From: PGYT01 sp963675055
GTDB taxonomy: Bacteria; Bacteroidota; Ignavibacteria; Ignavibacteriales; Melioribacteraceae
Direction: 5' to 3'
Assembly: GCA_963675055.2 (NCBI GenBank)
Contig: CAXXJE010000002.1
Location: 992,001 to 1,056,000, forward strand
Length of the DNA: 64,000 nucleotides
A program made the translations under genes and the position numbers. Below, in pieces: positions 25,980-33,408 of the stretch. Positions within the stretch are counted from its first letter, which is position 1. Each line of letters starts with the position of its first letter. The notes below the pieces were generated by a model, which worked only from the letters and a program-made list of their open reading frames with translations, had not been told where the DNA came from and searched no databases.

Positions 25980-26834
25980 TCAAATTTTTTCAGCAACCCC
26001 AAGATACTCAATTCCGCTTCTCTTGTTTTCAGCTGTTAAGGTCTCGGAATAAAGCCAACCTTGTTCTTTTAATAACAGAAGAAGTTCGCTAAACTTTGTA
26101 AACCAAAGCCATGGTTCATTTGTTTTCTTCATCAGCCAAAGAAGTATTTTAGGATACTTGCCGATGTCGTAATTGCCCTCTTCCGATTTCCGTACATATG
26201 TAAAGACAAATCGTGAACCACTTCCGGTTAGTTCGGCACACTGCCTGAACAAATCATTGACTGAATCTTCAGTCAAATACTGAAGCAAACCTTCCGCCAG
26301 TATTACCGTTTGTTTGTTGGGGTCCCAGTTAGTCTCTGCATTCAATACTTCACTAATTGTTTTCATGCCGAGGTCTTCGGGTACAATCCGGAGGTTTACA
26401 GGTTTCCCGATTGCTTCAACGCCTTTGATTTTGAGAGCAGCTGTAGCCGGTTCATCAATTTCGAAAAAATTTACTTCCGGAAATTTATCGGCAACCCTTA
26501 TAGCCAGTGTATCATAACCGGCACCTAAAATGAGTATCTGTTTTGCGCCATTCCGGATTGCATCTATCGCCTGGTTTTCAAAAAATGTTTTCCTTGATGC
26601 GAATGAATAAAACTGACCGGGAGTGATTTTATCGAATAGTTTATACCACTTCACTATTGATGGATTCAAATGTTTGCGTAGCATGGATTCCTTAACCGCT
26701 CCTGATTTTTCAAGCAGCTCAATGGTAGCAGTTACAATACTCTCCGGCAACAACCCCTTATCTTCCTCAACATGACTTAAGGCAATTAGATTTAACGCAA
26801 CCTTTAAAGCAGTTTGACTCGGTTTCTTTTTCAT
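25980..26834 (-). CDS. Class I SAM methyltransferase, leucine carboxyl methyltransferase (PPM1) family
   Basis: This 284-residue protein carries the SAM motif ILILGAGYDTLAIRV near 100-115 and the acidic loop FFEIDEPATAALK. VILAEGLLQYLT near 185 is typical of the LCM/PPM1 and TIGR00027 families, which methylate carboxyl or hydroxyl groups of small molecules. The substrate is unknown. Its ATG overlaps the stop of the GNAT gene as ATGA, so the two are coupled. It is the last gene of the run that starts at 29433. Confidence 0.8.
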   Translation of the reverse strand: MKKKPSQTALKVALNLIALSHVEEDKGLLPESIVTATIELLEKSGAVKESMLRKHLNPSIVKWYKLFDKITPGQFYSFASRKTFFENQAIDAIRNGAKQILILGAGYDTLAIRVADKFPEVNFFEIDEPATAALKIKGVEAIGKPVNLRIVPEDLGMKTISEVLNAETNWDPNKQTVILAEGLLQYLTEDSVNDLFRQCAELTGSGSRFVFTYVRKSEEGNYDIGKYPKILLWLMKKTNEPWLWFTKFSELLLLLKEQGWLYSETLTAENKRSGIEYLGVAEKI

Positions 26835-27721
26835 TTTTTAGTTCCTCTATTATTCAACCGTGCGCTCATCTCATACTGGTTAACATCATTTTCAAAACCT
26901 AATTGTACGAGTAAACCATTGAGTTTATCTTCAGGCAGCAGGTTGCCGATAGCCACCTTGGGTTTAACGGGGTTAATTCTATTAAAGAGCTGATAAATGA
27001 GAAGATCAACAAGCTCATCATAATCAGGATATGAAGGATCAATGCCTATACTCGTAATCCAGCACATAAACGGAGTATAAATTATGAAGCCCACACATTT
27101 CCCGTTTGAATATGCCCCGTCAATTACAATATCCGCCTCGACTGCTTTTATACCTGAGAACATATGTTCCCAGCTTACTTGATAATTCAGAAAGTACCAA
27201 TGTTTTTCCAATTCATCAACGGAAATTGATTTTACTTCTACCCCGGGGAGTTCTTTCACCGTACCTTTATAATTTTTAATAGCAATATTGTAGCAATAAA
27301 ATTCACGATCAATGTTGAAACCTTCCTTTTGATAAGCACGTATTGCAGCTTTGTTGTCCTGTAATACTTCAAGAGTAAACCTGGTAATATTTATATCAAG
27401 TAATTTTTCCGAGACCTTTCGGAACATACCTCCCGCAACACCTTGTCCCCTGTATTCCTTAACAACACCGGTTCCCCCGTCGAATGCTGTAAACTCACCA
27501 GATAATTCATCTATCCCGACATTGATAAAGCCAATCATCCTGTTTCCATCGAAGGCGCCTACGGAATAGTCCGGATTTATTCTGGAAATCTTATTCCGGT
27601 GTTGCATGGTCTCTACGGTCATGTAGCTCATATCGAGCTGATAGTCTGCAAAGGATTCCTGCATGCATTTCTGTACGTCTTCAATCGGAATGTTTGTTAA
27701 ATATCTGTATTCAGTTTTCAT
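26831..27721 (-). CDS. GNAT-family N-acetyltransferase
   Basis: This 296-residue protein has the acetyl-CoA pyrophosphate-binding motif EYRGQGVAGGMFRKV near 90-105 and the later GNAT segment LEVLQDNKAAIRAYQKEGF near 118-136. The C-terminal half (about 160-290) looks like a second, degenerate GNAT fold without a clear acetyl-CoA motif, as in two-domain GNATs. The acceptor substrate is unknown. The gene overlaps the nitroreductase by 11 bp upstream and the methyltransferase by 4 bp downstream. Confidence 0.85.
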   Translation of the reverse strand: MKTEYRYLTNIPIEDVQKCMQESFADYQLDMSYMTVETMQHRNKISRINPDYSVGAFDGNRMIGFINVGIDELSGEFTAFDGGTGVVKEYRGQGVAGGMFRKVSEKLLDINITRFTLEVLQDNKAAIRAYQKEGFNIDREFYCYNIAIKNYKGTVKELPGVEVKSISVDELEKHWYFLNYQVSWEHMFSGIKAVEADIVIDGAYSNGKCVGFIIYTPFMCWITSIGIDPSYPDYDELVDLLIYQLFNRINPVKPKVAIGNLLPEDKLNGLLVQLGFENDVNQYEMSARLNNRGTKK

Positions 27722-28307
27722 TGTGAATATCCAGCCTTGTAATTTTCAATATTTTTGCTTGTTTTCTGAGCGGTGCCTGGGGAATCATTTCCGGGTAGCC
27801 GACTATAATCGGGGCGATCATCTTATAGCCGTCCGGGACACCGATTTTTTGTTTGATGGAATCCGACATTTCCAGTGCAAAGTTGATCCAGCAGGTACCG
27901 AGTCCCTTTGATGCGGCATCAAACATTAGATAACTTGCAGCCAAAGTACAGTCGAGTGATAAATTTTTAACTGAAACATTTCCCAGAATAATTATCAGCG
28001 CAGGTGCATTATAGAATATGTTGAGCTTCGGATTTTCAAACATGTGTCTGTATCGGTTTGCATAGTCATCCGGATTATTATTAATTCTATTGAGCAGGTT
28101 AGCTTTGCAGTCTTCCGAAATTTCAGCCAGTAAAGTTTTATCATTAATGATGATGAATTCCCACGGCTGCTCATTTCCGGCTGAAGGAGCTAATATGCCT
28201 GTGCTTATAAGTCCCCGTAATGTTTCAAGCGATACCGGCTTCTCGGCATACTTTCTTATCGATCTTCTTTTGATTAATAATTCTTTAAAATCCATAATTG
28301 CAAGCAC
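27711..28307 (-). CDS. Nitroreductase-family flavoprotein
   Basis: The frame opens at GTG 28307, but that GTG overlaps the Shine-Dalgarno AGAAGG. ATG 28295 is the better start, giving 194 residues. Family signs are the FMN-binding RRSIRKY near 10, APSAGNEQPWEFIII near 35, and the C-terminal GLGTCWIN plus IIVGYPE near 165. Such enzymes use FMN and NAD(P)H to reduce nitro groups, quinones or enones. It overlaps the next gene (GNAT) by 11 bp. It lies 72 bp after the small frameshifted membrane gene and may belong to the sigma-54-driven run from 29433. Confidence 0.9.
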   Translation of the reverse strand: MLAIMDFKELLIKRRSIRKYAEKPVSLETLRGLISTGILAPSAGNEQPWEFIIINDKTLLAEISEDCKANLLNRINNNPDDYANRYRHMFENPKLNIFYNAPALIIILGNVSVKNLSLDCTLAASYLMFDAASKGLGTCWINFALEMSDSIKQKIGVPDGYKMIAPIIVGYPEMIPQAPLRKQAKILKITRLDIHNEN

Positions 28308-28379
28308 CTTCTGTTCAATTAAAAATTTTATTCGGTTGAATTGATTTTATACATCAGATCCTCCAAGTTCACAAACTTT

Positions 28380-28600
28380 TCACTTTACTCCTCCATCCTT
28401 CTTACATCTCCATTCATAAATACCTTTTATCGCGATGACTGTATAAAACGCTTGTGTTATATATAATGCCGGATTCATAAGAAATATGGTCCAGAGAATA
28501 TTATTTACAATTGATATGACAAATCCATACCACTTCTTTTTACCAATAAATAGTAAGAGCATAGAGATAATACAACGCAGATCACTTCAAGAGGCGACAT
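28380..28600 (-). pseudogene. Small PnuC-like membrane protein, single-base frameshift
   Basis: Starting at ATG 28600, with AGGA six bases upstream, the frame reads MSPLEVICVVLSLCSYYLLV and then leaves the conserved frame at a run of five A (plus strand T-run 28537-28541). The other frame continues KKWYGFVISIVNNILWTIF...ITQAFYTVIAIKGIYEWRC to the stop at 28380. Together, with one base restored, this gives 73 residues with three membrane helices resembling the C-terminal half of nicotinamide-mononucleotide transporter PnuC. The length 221 is one short of a multiple of three. Whether this is a real mutation or a homopolymer error is open. Confidence 0.6.
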
Positions 28601-28618
28601 ACTAAATCCTGAGTAAAT

Positions 28619-28972
28619 CTATAAAACTTCTAATTTAATTTTGTCGAGTGCATCTTTTATATTCTGCCCGTTTGCCGGAGATTGTCCTTTCTGAAAGCCA
28701 AGCGATTCCAAATTAACGAATACCTGGTCGCTTACAATATCCTGCAATGTATGTTTTGCACATTCGTGCGAGCAGCCGTCAATTGCTATGATTTGATCTG
28801 CAGAATTGGTCTCGTCTATGAAACTGTTCAATTTTCCCCCCACACCTGCAAGACAATACATTTTACCAAAACCTTCTTTCGATAATCTTCGCGTAACCCT
28901 ATCAGCCATGTCTCCGACATCAGCTGCTCCCGAACAGGAGAAGATCAAAATTTTCTTGTTTTCATTGCGCAT
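28619..28972 (-). CDS. DGC-domain putative zinc-binding protein
   Basis: This 117-residue protein has the features of the DGC family: an N-terminal Cys motif IFSCSGAADVG at residues 10-20, CLAGVGGKL near 40, and the signature IDGCSHECAKHTL near 65. These cysteines are thought to bind zinc. Function in the family is unknown. It lies between a four-helix membrane protein (44 bp upstream) and the small PnuC-like gene (18 bp downstream), so the three form one operon behind a sigma-54 promoter. Confidence 0.8.
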   Translation of the reverse strand: MRNENKKILIFSCSGAADVGDMADRVTRRLSKEGFGKMYCLAGVGGKLNSFIDETNSADQIIAIDGCSHECAKHTLQDIVSDQVFVNLESLGFQKGQSPANGQNIKDALDKIKLEVL

Positions 28973-29016
28973 TTTAACCCCATATTATATTGTGTTTATA
29001 AGCTACCGAATGGCTA

Positions 29017-29433
29017 TCACCACTTTTCACGATCGCTTCGCTTTGAATAAAAGTAACTGAATGAAAACTTGCCTATCAATAAAAATCTCAGAATTATACC
29101 AGTTATAAACCCGCTGCTCATTAATAGCTGATAGTATATTATTAATTCTAATAGAATTGAGAGCAATAAAAGAGACGCAGTAATTATTAGTAACCCTTTT
29201 CGTTCCTCCGGTTTGAGAAATCCCCAGAATAATATTGTAGTCCAGCCAAACATAAACAGGGAACAAATAAACATTGCGAATTCATAGTCTGCGCCGCTGC
29301 CGCGAAAGGCTGATATCAAACTTTGATAGGAATAACCCTGGCTAATTAAAAACCAATTAATTGCGACTACTCCATCGGCAATAACACCAATAATGAAACT
29401 TAGTTTTAGTAACGAAACGGCTTTAATCTTCAT
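29017..29433 (-). CDS. Four-helix membrane protein of unknown family
   Basis: This 138-residue protein has hydrophobic segments at about residues 10-30, 50-70, 80-102 and 105-125, with a basic tail (YSKRSDREKW). No family was recognised. It is the first gene behind a well-matched sigma-54 promoter at 29491-29508, with an activator-site motif further upstream. It therefore belongs with the regulon of the AAA+ activator at 33409. AGGA lies 2 bp from the ATG and GGGAG about 10 bp away. Confidence 0.65.
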   Translation of the reverse strand: MKIKAVSLLKLSFIIGVIADGVVAINWFLISQGYSYQSLISAFRGSGADYEFAMFICSLFMFGWTTILFWGFLKPEERKGLLIITASLLLLSILLELIIYYQLLMSSGFITGIILRFLLIGKFSFSYFYSKRSDREKW

Positions 29434-29490
29434 ATCCTAAATCTCCCTTATGTCAATCCTGATTTTACAGTTCCTTATGTGCCATAATCA

Positions 29491-29508
29491 TTGCTAATAT
29501 CCTGCCAA
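29491..29508 (-). promoter_or_regulatory. Sigma-54 (-24/-12) promoter for the 29433 operon
   Basis: The minus strand reads TTGGCAGGATATTAGCAA. It has the diagnostic GG-N10-GC spacing and matches YTGGCACG-N4-TTGC well. The predicted start of transcription is near 29481, 48 bases before the ATG at 29433. It is nearly identical to the promoter at 33262-33278. Confidence 0.8.
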
Positions 29509-29557
29509 CTTAGAAAACCTTGTAAATCGAACGATTTTGGAGGGAGGGCAGATTGAC

Positions 29558-29573
29558 TTACCAAATATGGTAA
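29558..29573. promoter_or_regulatory. Upstream activator site copy (TTACC-N6-GGTAA)
   Basis: TTACCAAATATGGTAA is a near-perfect dyad located about 52 bp upstream of the -24 element at 29505. The same 16-bp motif occurs three times before the other sigma-54 promoter, at almost the same distance. Confidence 0.65.
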
Positions 29574-29625
29574 TTGATCTTGCCGGGTATTTTAATTAGA
29601 CAGGAAAGTTAGAGATTTAAAATGA

Positions 29626-29659
29626 AACCGGGTCAACTGATAATTCAATTAACCCGGTT
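29626..29659 (-). terminator. Hairpin after the aminotransferase gene
   Basis: An 8-bp stem AACCGGGT/ACCCGGTT with an 18-nt loop lies 24 bp after the aminotransferase stop. On the minus strand it is followed by TTCATTTTAAATC, a weak T-rich tail. Confidence 0.55.
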
Positions 29660-29683
29660 AAAATTTAGAAGTAATTATTATAC

Positions 29684-31003
29684 TTACGAGATTATCGCCA
29701 AATATTGTTTGAACAATTCAGCGAAGAGTAATGGAACGAGCTCCATTTTTTGAGGACTCTCAACATATGCGATGCGCATTTGAGTCCTGCCCGGATTTCC
29801 TTCACCCCGAACTTCATAGAATTCTTCCATGGGAGAAGCGAGCATTGTATAAGACTTTCCGTCAATTTCAACTTTACCTTCGGATGCGCAGAAGATTGCA
29901 AACTTGCCAATGTCGAATCCCGGCTTAACCAGGTTCCGTACATCAACAACCGAGTAAATTGATGCATCCGGACTTGAAACGATTACGCCCGGAAGTTTTT
30001 CCTTAAGATCGGCTGTAAGCTTCGTTATCATTCCGGAATAGTAATCACGTATTTCGCCGAACCATTTCTGAAGGTCCTCAACGCTTTCTTCCGCAATTCC
30101 GGCAAACAGCCACTGATCAATTGCTGGTGGACATAGTTCTTTAGTATTCTCAGCAACCGATTTAATTATAAATTCCTGGCTGTCCGAAACTATCGCGCCG
30201 ATTCTTAATCCGCAGGCGTTCCATACCTTTGAAGCAGTCTCAATGCTGATCCTGCTCCCGGTAATTCCGGGAACAACTGACTCATTCAGCGCCCAGATGC
30301 TTACAGTCTCGCTCGAACCATATTGTAACTCCCTGTACGCCTCATCGCTAATCATCCAGAGATCATATTCAACGCACAGCTTGGCGAGTTCAATCATTGT
30401 ATCCATATCGATAAACTGACCCGTCGGGTTGTCATAAGGAATAACAACCATTGCGCCAGGTTTGTTTTTCTCGATTACTTCTTTAACAAGCTGAAGATTC
30501 GGCATTTCGAATGTGCCTTCATCGCTTAACTGACGGCTTACGGTAATTGTTTTTCTTCCGTATGCAGAAGCCATCGCGTTATAATTGGTATAAGCAGGGT
30601 CTATTAGCAGCAGCGGTTTCTCGTCTGTTCCGGCAGGACCGCAAGTGCCGATGGTAATCAAGCCCATAGCCTGTGATCCGCCGTTGGTAATTTGCGAGTA
30701 CAATCCGCTTGTGTCGAATCCGCTTGCCTTAATGCTGTTCAGGAAAGCAGCATTTGTTTCGAGCAGACCCTGTGTCCCGGTATACTTGATCACACCTTCT
30801 TTAAACGGGCTGCTTTCGCTTCTTAATGAATCCATACGTTTCTGAATTGCCGGATGCGCCGGAAGAGAAACGTTTCCGATATGTGTGTTAATCGCAGTTA
30901 CTTCATCTGTTCGTTTGTTAAATTCGATGCCGGCGACTCTTATTGCCGACGGTTGTCTTTTTGCAAAATGCTCTGATAATACCGGTGCCATAAAAAACCT
31001 CAA
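29684..31003 (-). CDS. PLP-dependent class I/II aminotransferase
   Basis: The frame opens at TTG 31003. The true start is probably ATG 30991, because GAGG lies six bases before it (435 residues). Family marks are NGGSQAMGLI near 105, the cofactor-contacting Asp/Tyr in MISDEAYRELQYG near 215, and the PLP-lysine segment SIETASKVWNACGLRIG near 250-267. Substrate specificity is unknown; aspartate- or aromatic-type activity is possible. It is transcribed alone between two hairpins, with a structured region 31089-31164 upstream that could be a leader. It is not preceded by a sigma-54 promoter. Confidence 0.9.
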   Translation of the reverse strand: MRFFMAPVLSEHFAKRQPSAIRVAGIEFNKRTDEVTAINTHIGNVSLPAHPAIQKRMDSLRSESSPFKEGVIKYTGTQGLLETNAAFLNSIKASGFDTSGLYSQITNGGSQAMGLITIGTCGPAGTDEKPLLLIDPAYTNYNAMASAYGRKTITVSRQLSDEGTFEMPNLQLVKEVIEKNKPGAMVVIPYDNPTGQFIDMDTMIELAKLCVEYDLWMISDEAYRELQYGSSETVSIWALNESVVPGITGSRISIETASKVWNACGLRIGAIVSDSQEFIIKSVAENTKELCPPAIDQWLFAGIAEESVEDLQKWFGEIRDYYSGMITKLTADLKEKLPGVIVSSPDASIYSVVDVRNLVKPGFDIGKFAIFCASEGKVEIDGKSYTMLASPMEEFYEVRGEGNPGRTQMRIAYVESPQKMELVPLLFAELFKQYLAIIS

Positions 31004-31088
31004 TAAAAATCTTTATACATATTTCAAATATATTCAACTTTGATGTTAATTAAATCAGAAAATCCTCTGTAATTAGAATAAAACAATC

Positions 31089-31115
31089 GAGAGCACCACT
31101 TTTACAGATGCTCTC
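31089..31115 (-). terminator. Terminator between the SDR gene and the aminotransferase
   Basis: A 7-bp perfect stem GAGAGCA/TGCTCTC with a 13-nt loop is followed on the minus strand by GATTGTTTTATT. It would end the SDR transcript, or act in a leader of the aminotransferase gene. Confidence 0.6.
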
Positions 31116-31116
31116 A

Positions 31117-31164
31117 GGATACAGGCGGGATATCCATAGGGCACTAGGGTAGGAACCTGTATCC
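31117..31164 (-). repeat. Long-loop inverted repeat next to the terminator
   Basis: GGATACAGG at 31117-31125 pairs with CCTGTATCC at 31156-31164, enclosing a 30-nt loop with the palindrome GGATATCC. It sits 5 bp after the SDR stop and 1 bp before the terminator hairpin. It is either a 3' UTR structure or part of an aminotransferase leader; no known riboswitch class was recognised. Confidence 0.5.
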
Positions 31165-31169
31165 GGGGA

Positions 31170-32021
31170 TTATTTCCCCACAGCTTTTTCAATTCTTTTG
31201 CAGAAAATCATATCCAGTAATTTAGCCGGCAGCCTGGATACTTTTCTCGCAGCTGCAGCGTCTTTGCCCGCTGTGTAAATTGGTTTAACATTTCTTTCAT
31301 TCAGCACATTGAGAATCAACTGGGCAACGAGCTCAGCAGGAATCTTTTTCAACTCAGTTGCCATTTGTTCCCCGTATTTAATTAACGGAGAATATAAATC
31401 CGCCAGGTGAGGCTCTATCATTTTACGCATCTTTTCTTTTTGCGCAATACTTTTATTCCAGATCTCGCTTTCAACCGCGCCGGGTGCTATGAGTACTACA
31501 TCAACTCCGAACGGATGAAGCTCTCTTCTCAACGAATCAGTGAAAGCACGAACCGCAAATTTGGAAGCCGAGTAAACACTCCCCCCGGGTGAACTGAGAA
31601 AGTTTGCTGTGGATCCGATGTTGATAATTTTTCCTTTTGCTTTACGAAGCATCGGAATAAATGTTTGAGTAGCCTCCATTAATCCGATAACATTTACATT
31701 TATTACATCGTGAATGTCCTGTGCAGACATCATTTCAAGCGCCCCGCCGTATCCTACACCGGCATTATTGATTAAACAGTGAAGCTCGCCATTTTCCTGT
31801 TCGGCAATTTCCGAAGCAGCCCGGTTTATGGAATCATCTGATGTAACATCGAGCAGTATAGCTTTTAAGTTCGCCAGTCCAAGGTTGTTTAATATATCCT
31901 CGTCTTGCTGTTTTCGTACACCCGCATAGACTTTGTAGTTATGCTGTGCAAGATATTTGGCGGTTGCATATCCAATGCCTGTTGAAGCGCCTGTTACAAG
32001 TACTGTTTTGGAGGTTATCAC
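31170..32021 (-). CDS. Short-chain dehydrogenase/reductase
   Basis: This 283-residue protein starts at GTG 32021 behind AGGAATAAAA. It is a classical SDR: TGASTGIGYATAKYL at residues 10-24 (nucleotide-binding), NNAGVGYGG near 90, and catalytic Ser and YSASKFAV (Tyr-X3-Lys) near 150. It oxidises or reduces a small alcohol/ketone with NAD(P)(H); the substrate is unknown. It lies 2 bp after the NAD(P)-binding gene and is the last gene of the operon driven by the sigma-54 promoter at 33262. Confidence 0.92.
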   Translation of the reverse strand: MITSKTVLVTGASTGIGYATAKYLAQHNYKVYAGVRKQQDEDILNNLGLANLKAILLDVTSDDSINRAASEIAEQENGELHCLINNAGVGYGGALEMMSAQDIHDVINVNVIGLMEATQTFIPMLRKAKGKIINIGSTANFLSSPGGSVYSASKFAVRAFTDSLRRELHPFGVDVVLIAPGAVESEIWNKSIAQKEKMRKMIEPHLADLYSPLIKYGEQMATELKKIPAELVAQLILNVLNERNVKPIYTAGKDAAAARKVSRLPAKLLDMIFCKRIEKAVGK

Positions 32022-32023
32022 TT

Positions 32024-32920
32024 TTATTCCTCGTATTGTTTATTAATGTCCGTCATAGTCAGTTCCTTTGACATTATTAGCTGTTCTTTATAAAACTCCC
32101 TTAGTTTATAAGTACCGTATTTCGGGGCAATTAAATCATTCGAGAGCACAGTCGTAAAAAACTCGAGCGGTCCGTAAGTCTTTTCAGAAGTAAACAGACG
32201 TAGCAGACCTAGCATTAAACTTTTCATCCATAATGGAAGTCCGGAGACTTTAGGTTTTTTCTTAAGCAGGTCGAATGCGATTCCGAATATTTCCCGATGG
32301 GTGAATATTTCCGGCCCGCCGACATGAATCTTTTGGTTAGTATCATCAGCGGCTTTAACACAAATCTCGGCAAGATCAGCACCATGAATCGGATTGATTC
32401 TAAATTCTCCTGATCCGAGTACAATTCCACGTCCCTTTTTAGCCATTTCAAGATACTCTTTCATGTCCGAGAAAAACCCGTTGGGATATACTATTGTATA
32501 GTCTATACCTGATTTGATCAACTCTTGTTCGAACTTCAACTTTGCCTGGACTCCTTTTAGCTTTTTCATCCTTTCGGCGCCGAATACTGAGATGTAGATG
32601 AACTTTTTCACTCCCGCATGCACAGCTTCATCGAGCAGATTTTTATTTGCCTGGTAATCAACGTCCATAAACGTTAAACCGTCTTTTTGTTTTGTAATAC
32701 CAATGGATGAGAAGACTATATCAATATTGTCACATATTCTCCCTAAAGAGTATTTGTCAGTTGCGTCGCAAATTATCTGTTCGTCTATGTTTTCGGCTAT
32801 ATCTCCCAGACTCACTGAACTTCTGGCCAGAGCGCTTGTATGATAACCCTGTTTCTTAAATTCCTTTGCAACATACATTCCAAGATAACCGCTTGCCCCG
32901 GCAACAAGTACTTTAGTCAT
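32024..32920 (-). CDS. NAD(P)H-binding (NmrA-like/atypical SDR) protein
   Basis: This 298-residue protein begins with the Rossmann motif VLVAGASGYLGMYVAKEF at residues 4-21. It continues with VFSSIGITKQ and FIYISVFGAER and lacks the classical YxxxK, as in atypical SDRs of the NmrA/TMR type. The C-terminal region GPLEFFTTVLSND resembles complex-I-subunit-like family members. It could act as a redox sensor or epimerase-like enzyme. It is the middle gene of the sigma-54-driven operon, 23 bp after the small protein gene and 2 bp before the SDR. Confidence 0.85.
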   Translation of the reverse strand: MTKVLVAGASGYLGMYVAKEFKKQGYHTSALARSSVSLGDIAENIDEQIICDATDKYSLGRICDNIDIVFSSIGITKQKDGLTFMDVDYQANKNLLDEAVHAGVKKFIYISVFGAERMKKLKGVQAKLKFEQELIKSGIDYTIVYPNGFFSDMKEYLEMAKKGRGIVLGSGEFRINPIHGADLAEICVKAADDTNQKIHVGGPEIFTHREIFGIAFDLLKKKPKVSGLPLWMKSLMLGLLRLFTSEKTYGPLEFFTTVLSNDLIAPKYGTYKLREFYKEQLIMSKELTMTDINKQYEE

Positions 32921-32943
32921 GTCTATTCTCCTGTAATATTAAT

Positions 32944-33222
32944 TCACATCTCAATCCAAACTGTATGATTTACGAAACCGTATTCCTTAAGTGAGGATGC
33001 AAGTCTCACACCCAGTTCGCTTTCAAACTTTTCATCGCCAATAATATTCCGGTGGAGATGAATGCTGAAGTCGGTTCCGATATTATGATGCATATAAATT
33101 TTGATATAGTCGGTTTCATTTTTTTCGGACATTCTTATTGCCAGATTGTCCAGTTCTTCCAGTAAAAGCTCACGGTTCCCGCTGTTTGACCTAAAATCAA
33201 TTCGTTCGAGTATCTTTAACAT
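32944..33222 (-). CDS. Small protein of unknown function, first gene of sigma-54 operon
   Basis: The frame could be extended to a TTG at 33255, but that codon lies upstream of the predicted transcription start (about 33251). ATG 33222 is therefore preferred, giving 92 residues. The sequence is soluble and mixed alpha/beta (LLLEELDNLAIRMSE, DFSIHLHRN, NHTVWIEM), and a ferredoxin-like dimeric fold is possible. No family was recognised. It leads the operon with the NAD(P)-binding protein and the SDR. Confidence 0.6.
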   Translation of the reverse strand: MLKILERIDFRSNSGNRELLLEELDNLAIRMSEKNETDYIKIYMHHNIGTDFSIHLHRNIIGDEKFESELGVRLASSLKEYGFVNHTVWIEM

Positions 33223-33261
33223 TATTGTGCTCACTGGATTTGTTTGTAATAACAAGGAAAA

Positions 33262-33278
33262 GGCAAATATCCTGCCAG
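33262..33278 (-). promoter_or_regulatory. Sigma-54 (-24/-12) promoter for the 33222-31170 operon
   Basis: The minus strand reads CTGGCAGGATATTTGCC, a very good match to YTGGCACG-N4-TTGCW with GG-N10-GC spacing. The start of transcription is predicted near 33251, 29 bases before ATG 33222. It is nearly identical to the promoter at 29491-29508. Confidence 0.85.
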
Positions 33279-33325
33279 TCCCAATATGAAGTAAATCAGC
33301 AGATTTAATTGAATGAACTGAGCAA

Positions 33326-33392
33326 TTACCATATTTCGTAATTAATTGATTGCGATATATGGTAATGAATGTTACATTGTGATATTTGGTAA
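33326..33392. promoter_or_regulatory. Three tandem copies of an upstream activator motif
   Basis: Site 1 is TTACCATATTTCGTAA (33326-33341). Sites 2 and 3 are on the minus strand, TTACCATATATCGCAA (33350-33365) and TTACCAAATATCACAA (33377-33392). Spacing is 24 and 27 bp. Site 1 lies 50 bp upstream of the -24 element at 33275. They are probably the binding sites of the AAA+ activator encoded just to the right. Confidence 0.7.
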
Positions 33393-33408
33393 AGTTGTTG
33401 GACTGAAA

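Noticed and set aside
32944..33255. Longer start (TTG 33255) for the small sigma-54 operon gene
   Set aside because: It would lie upstream of the predicted transcription start.
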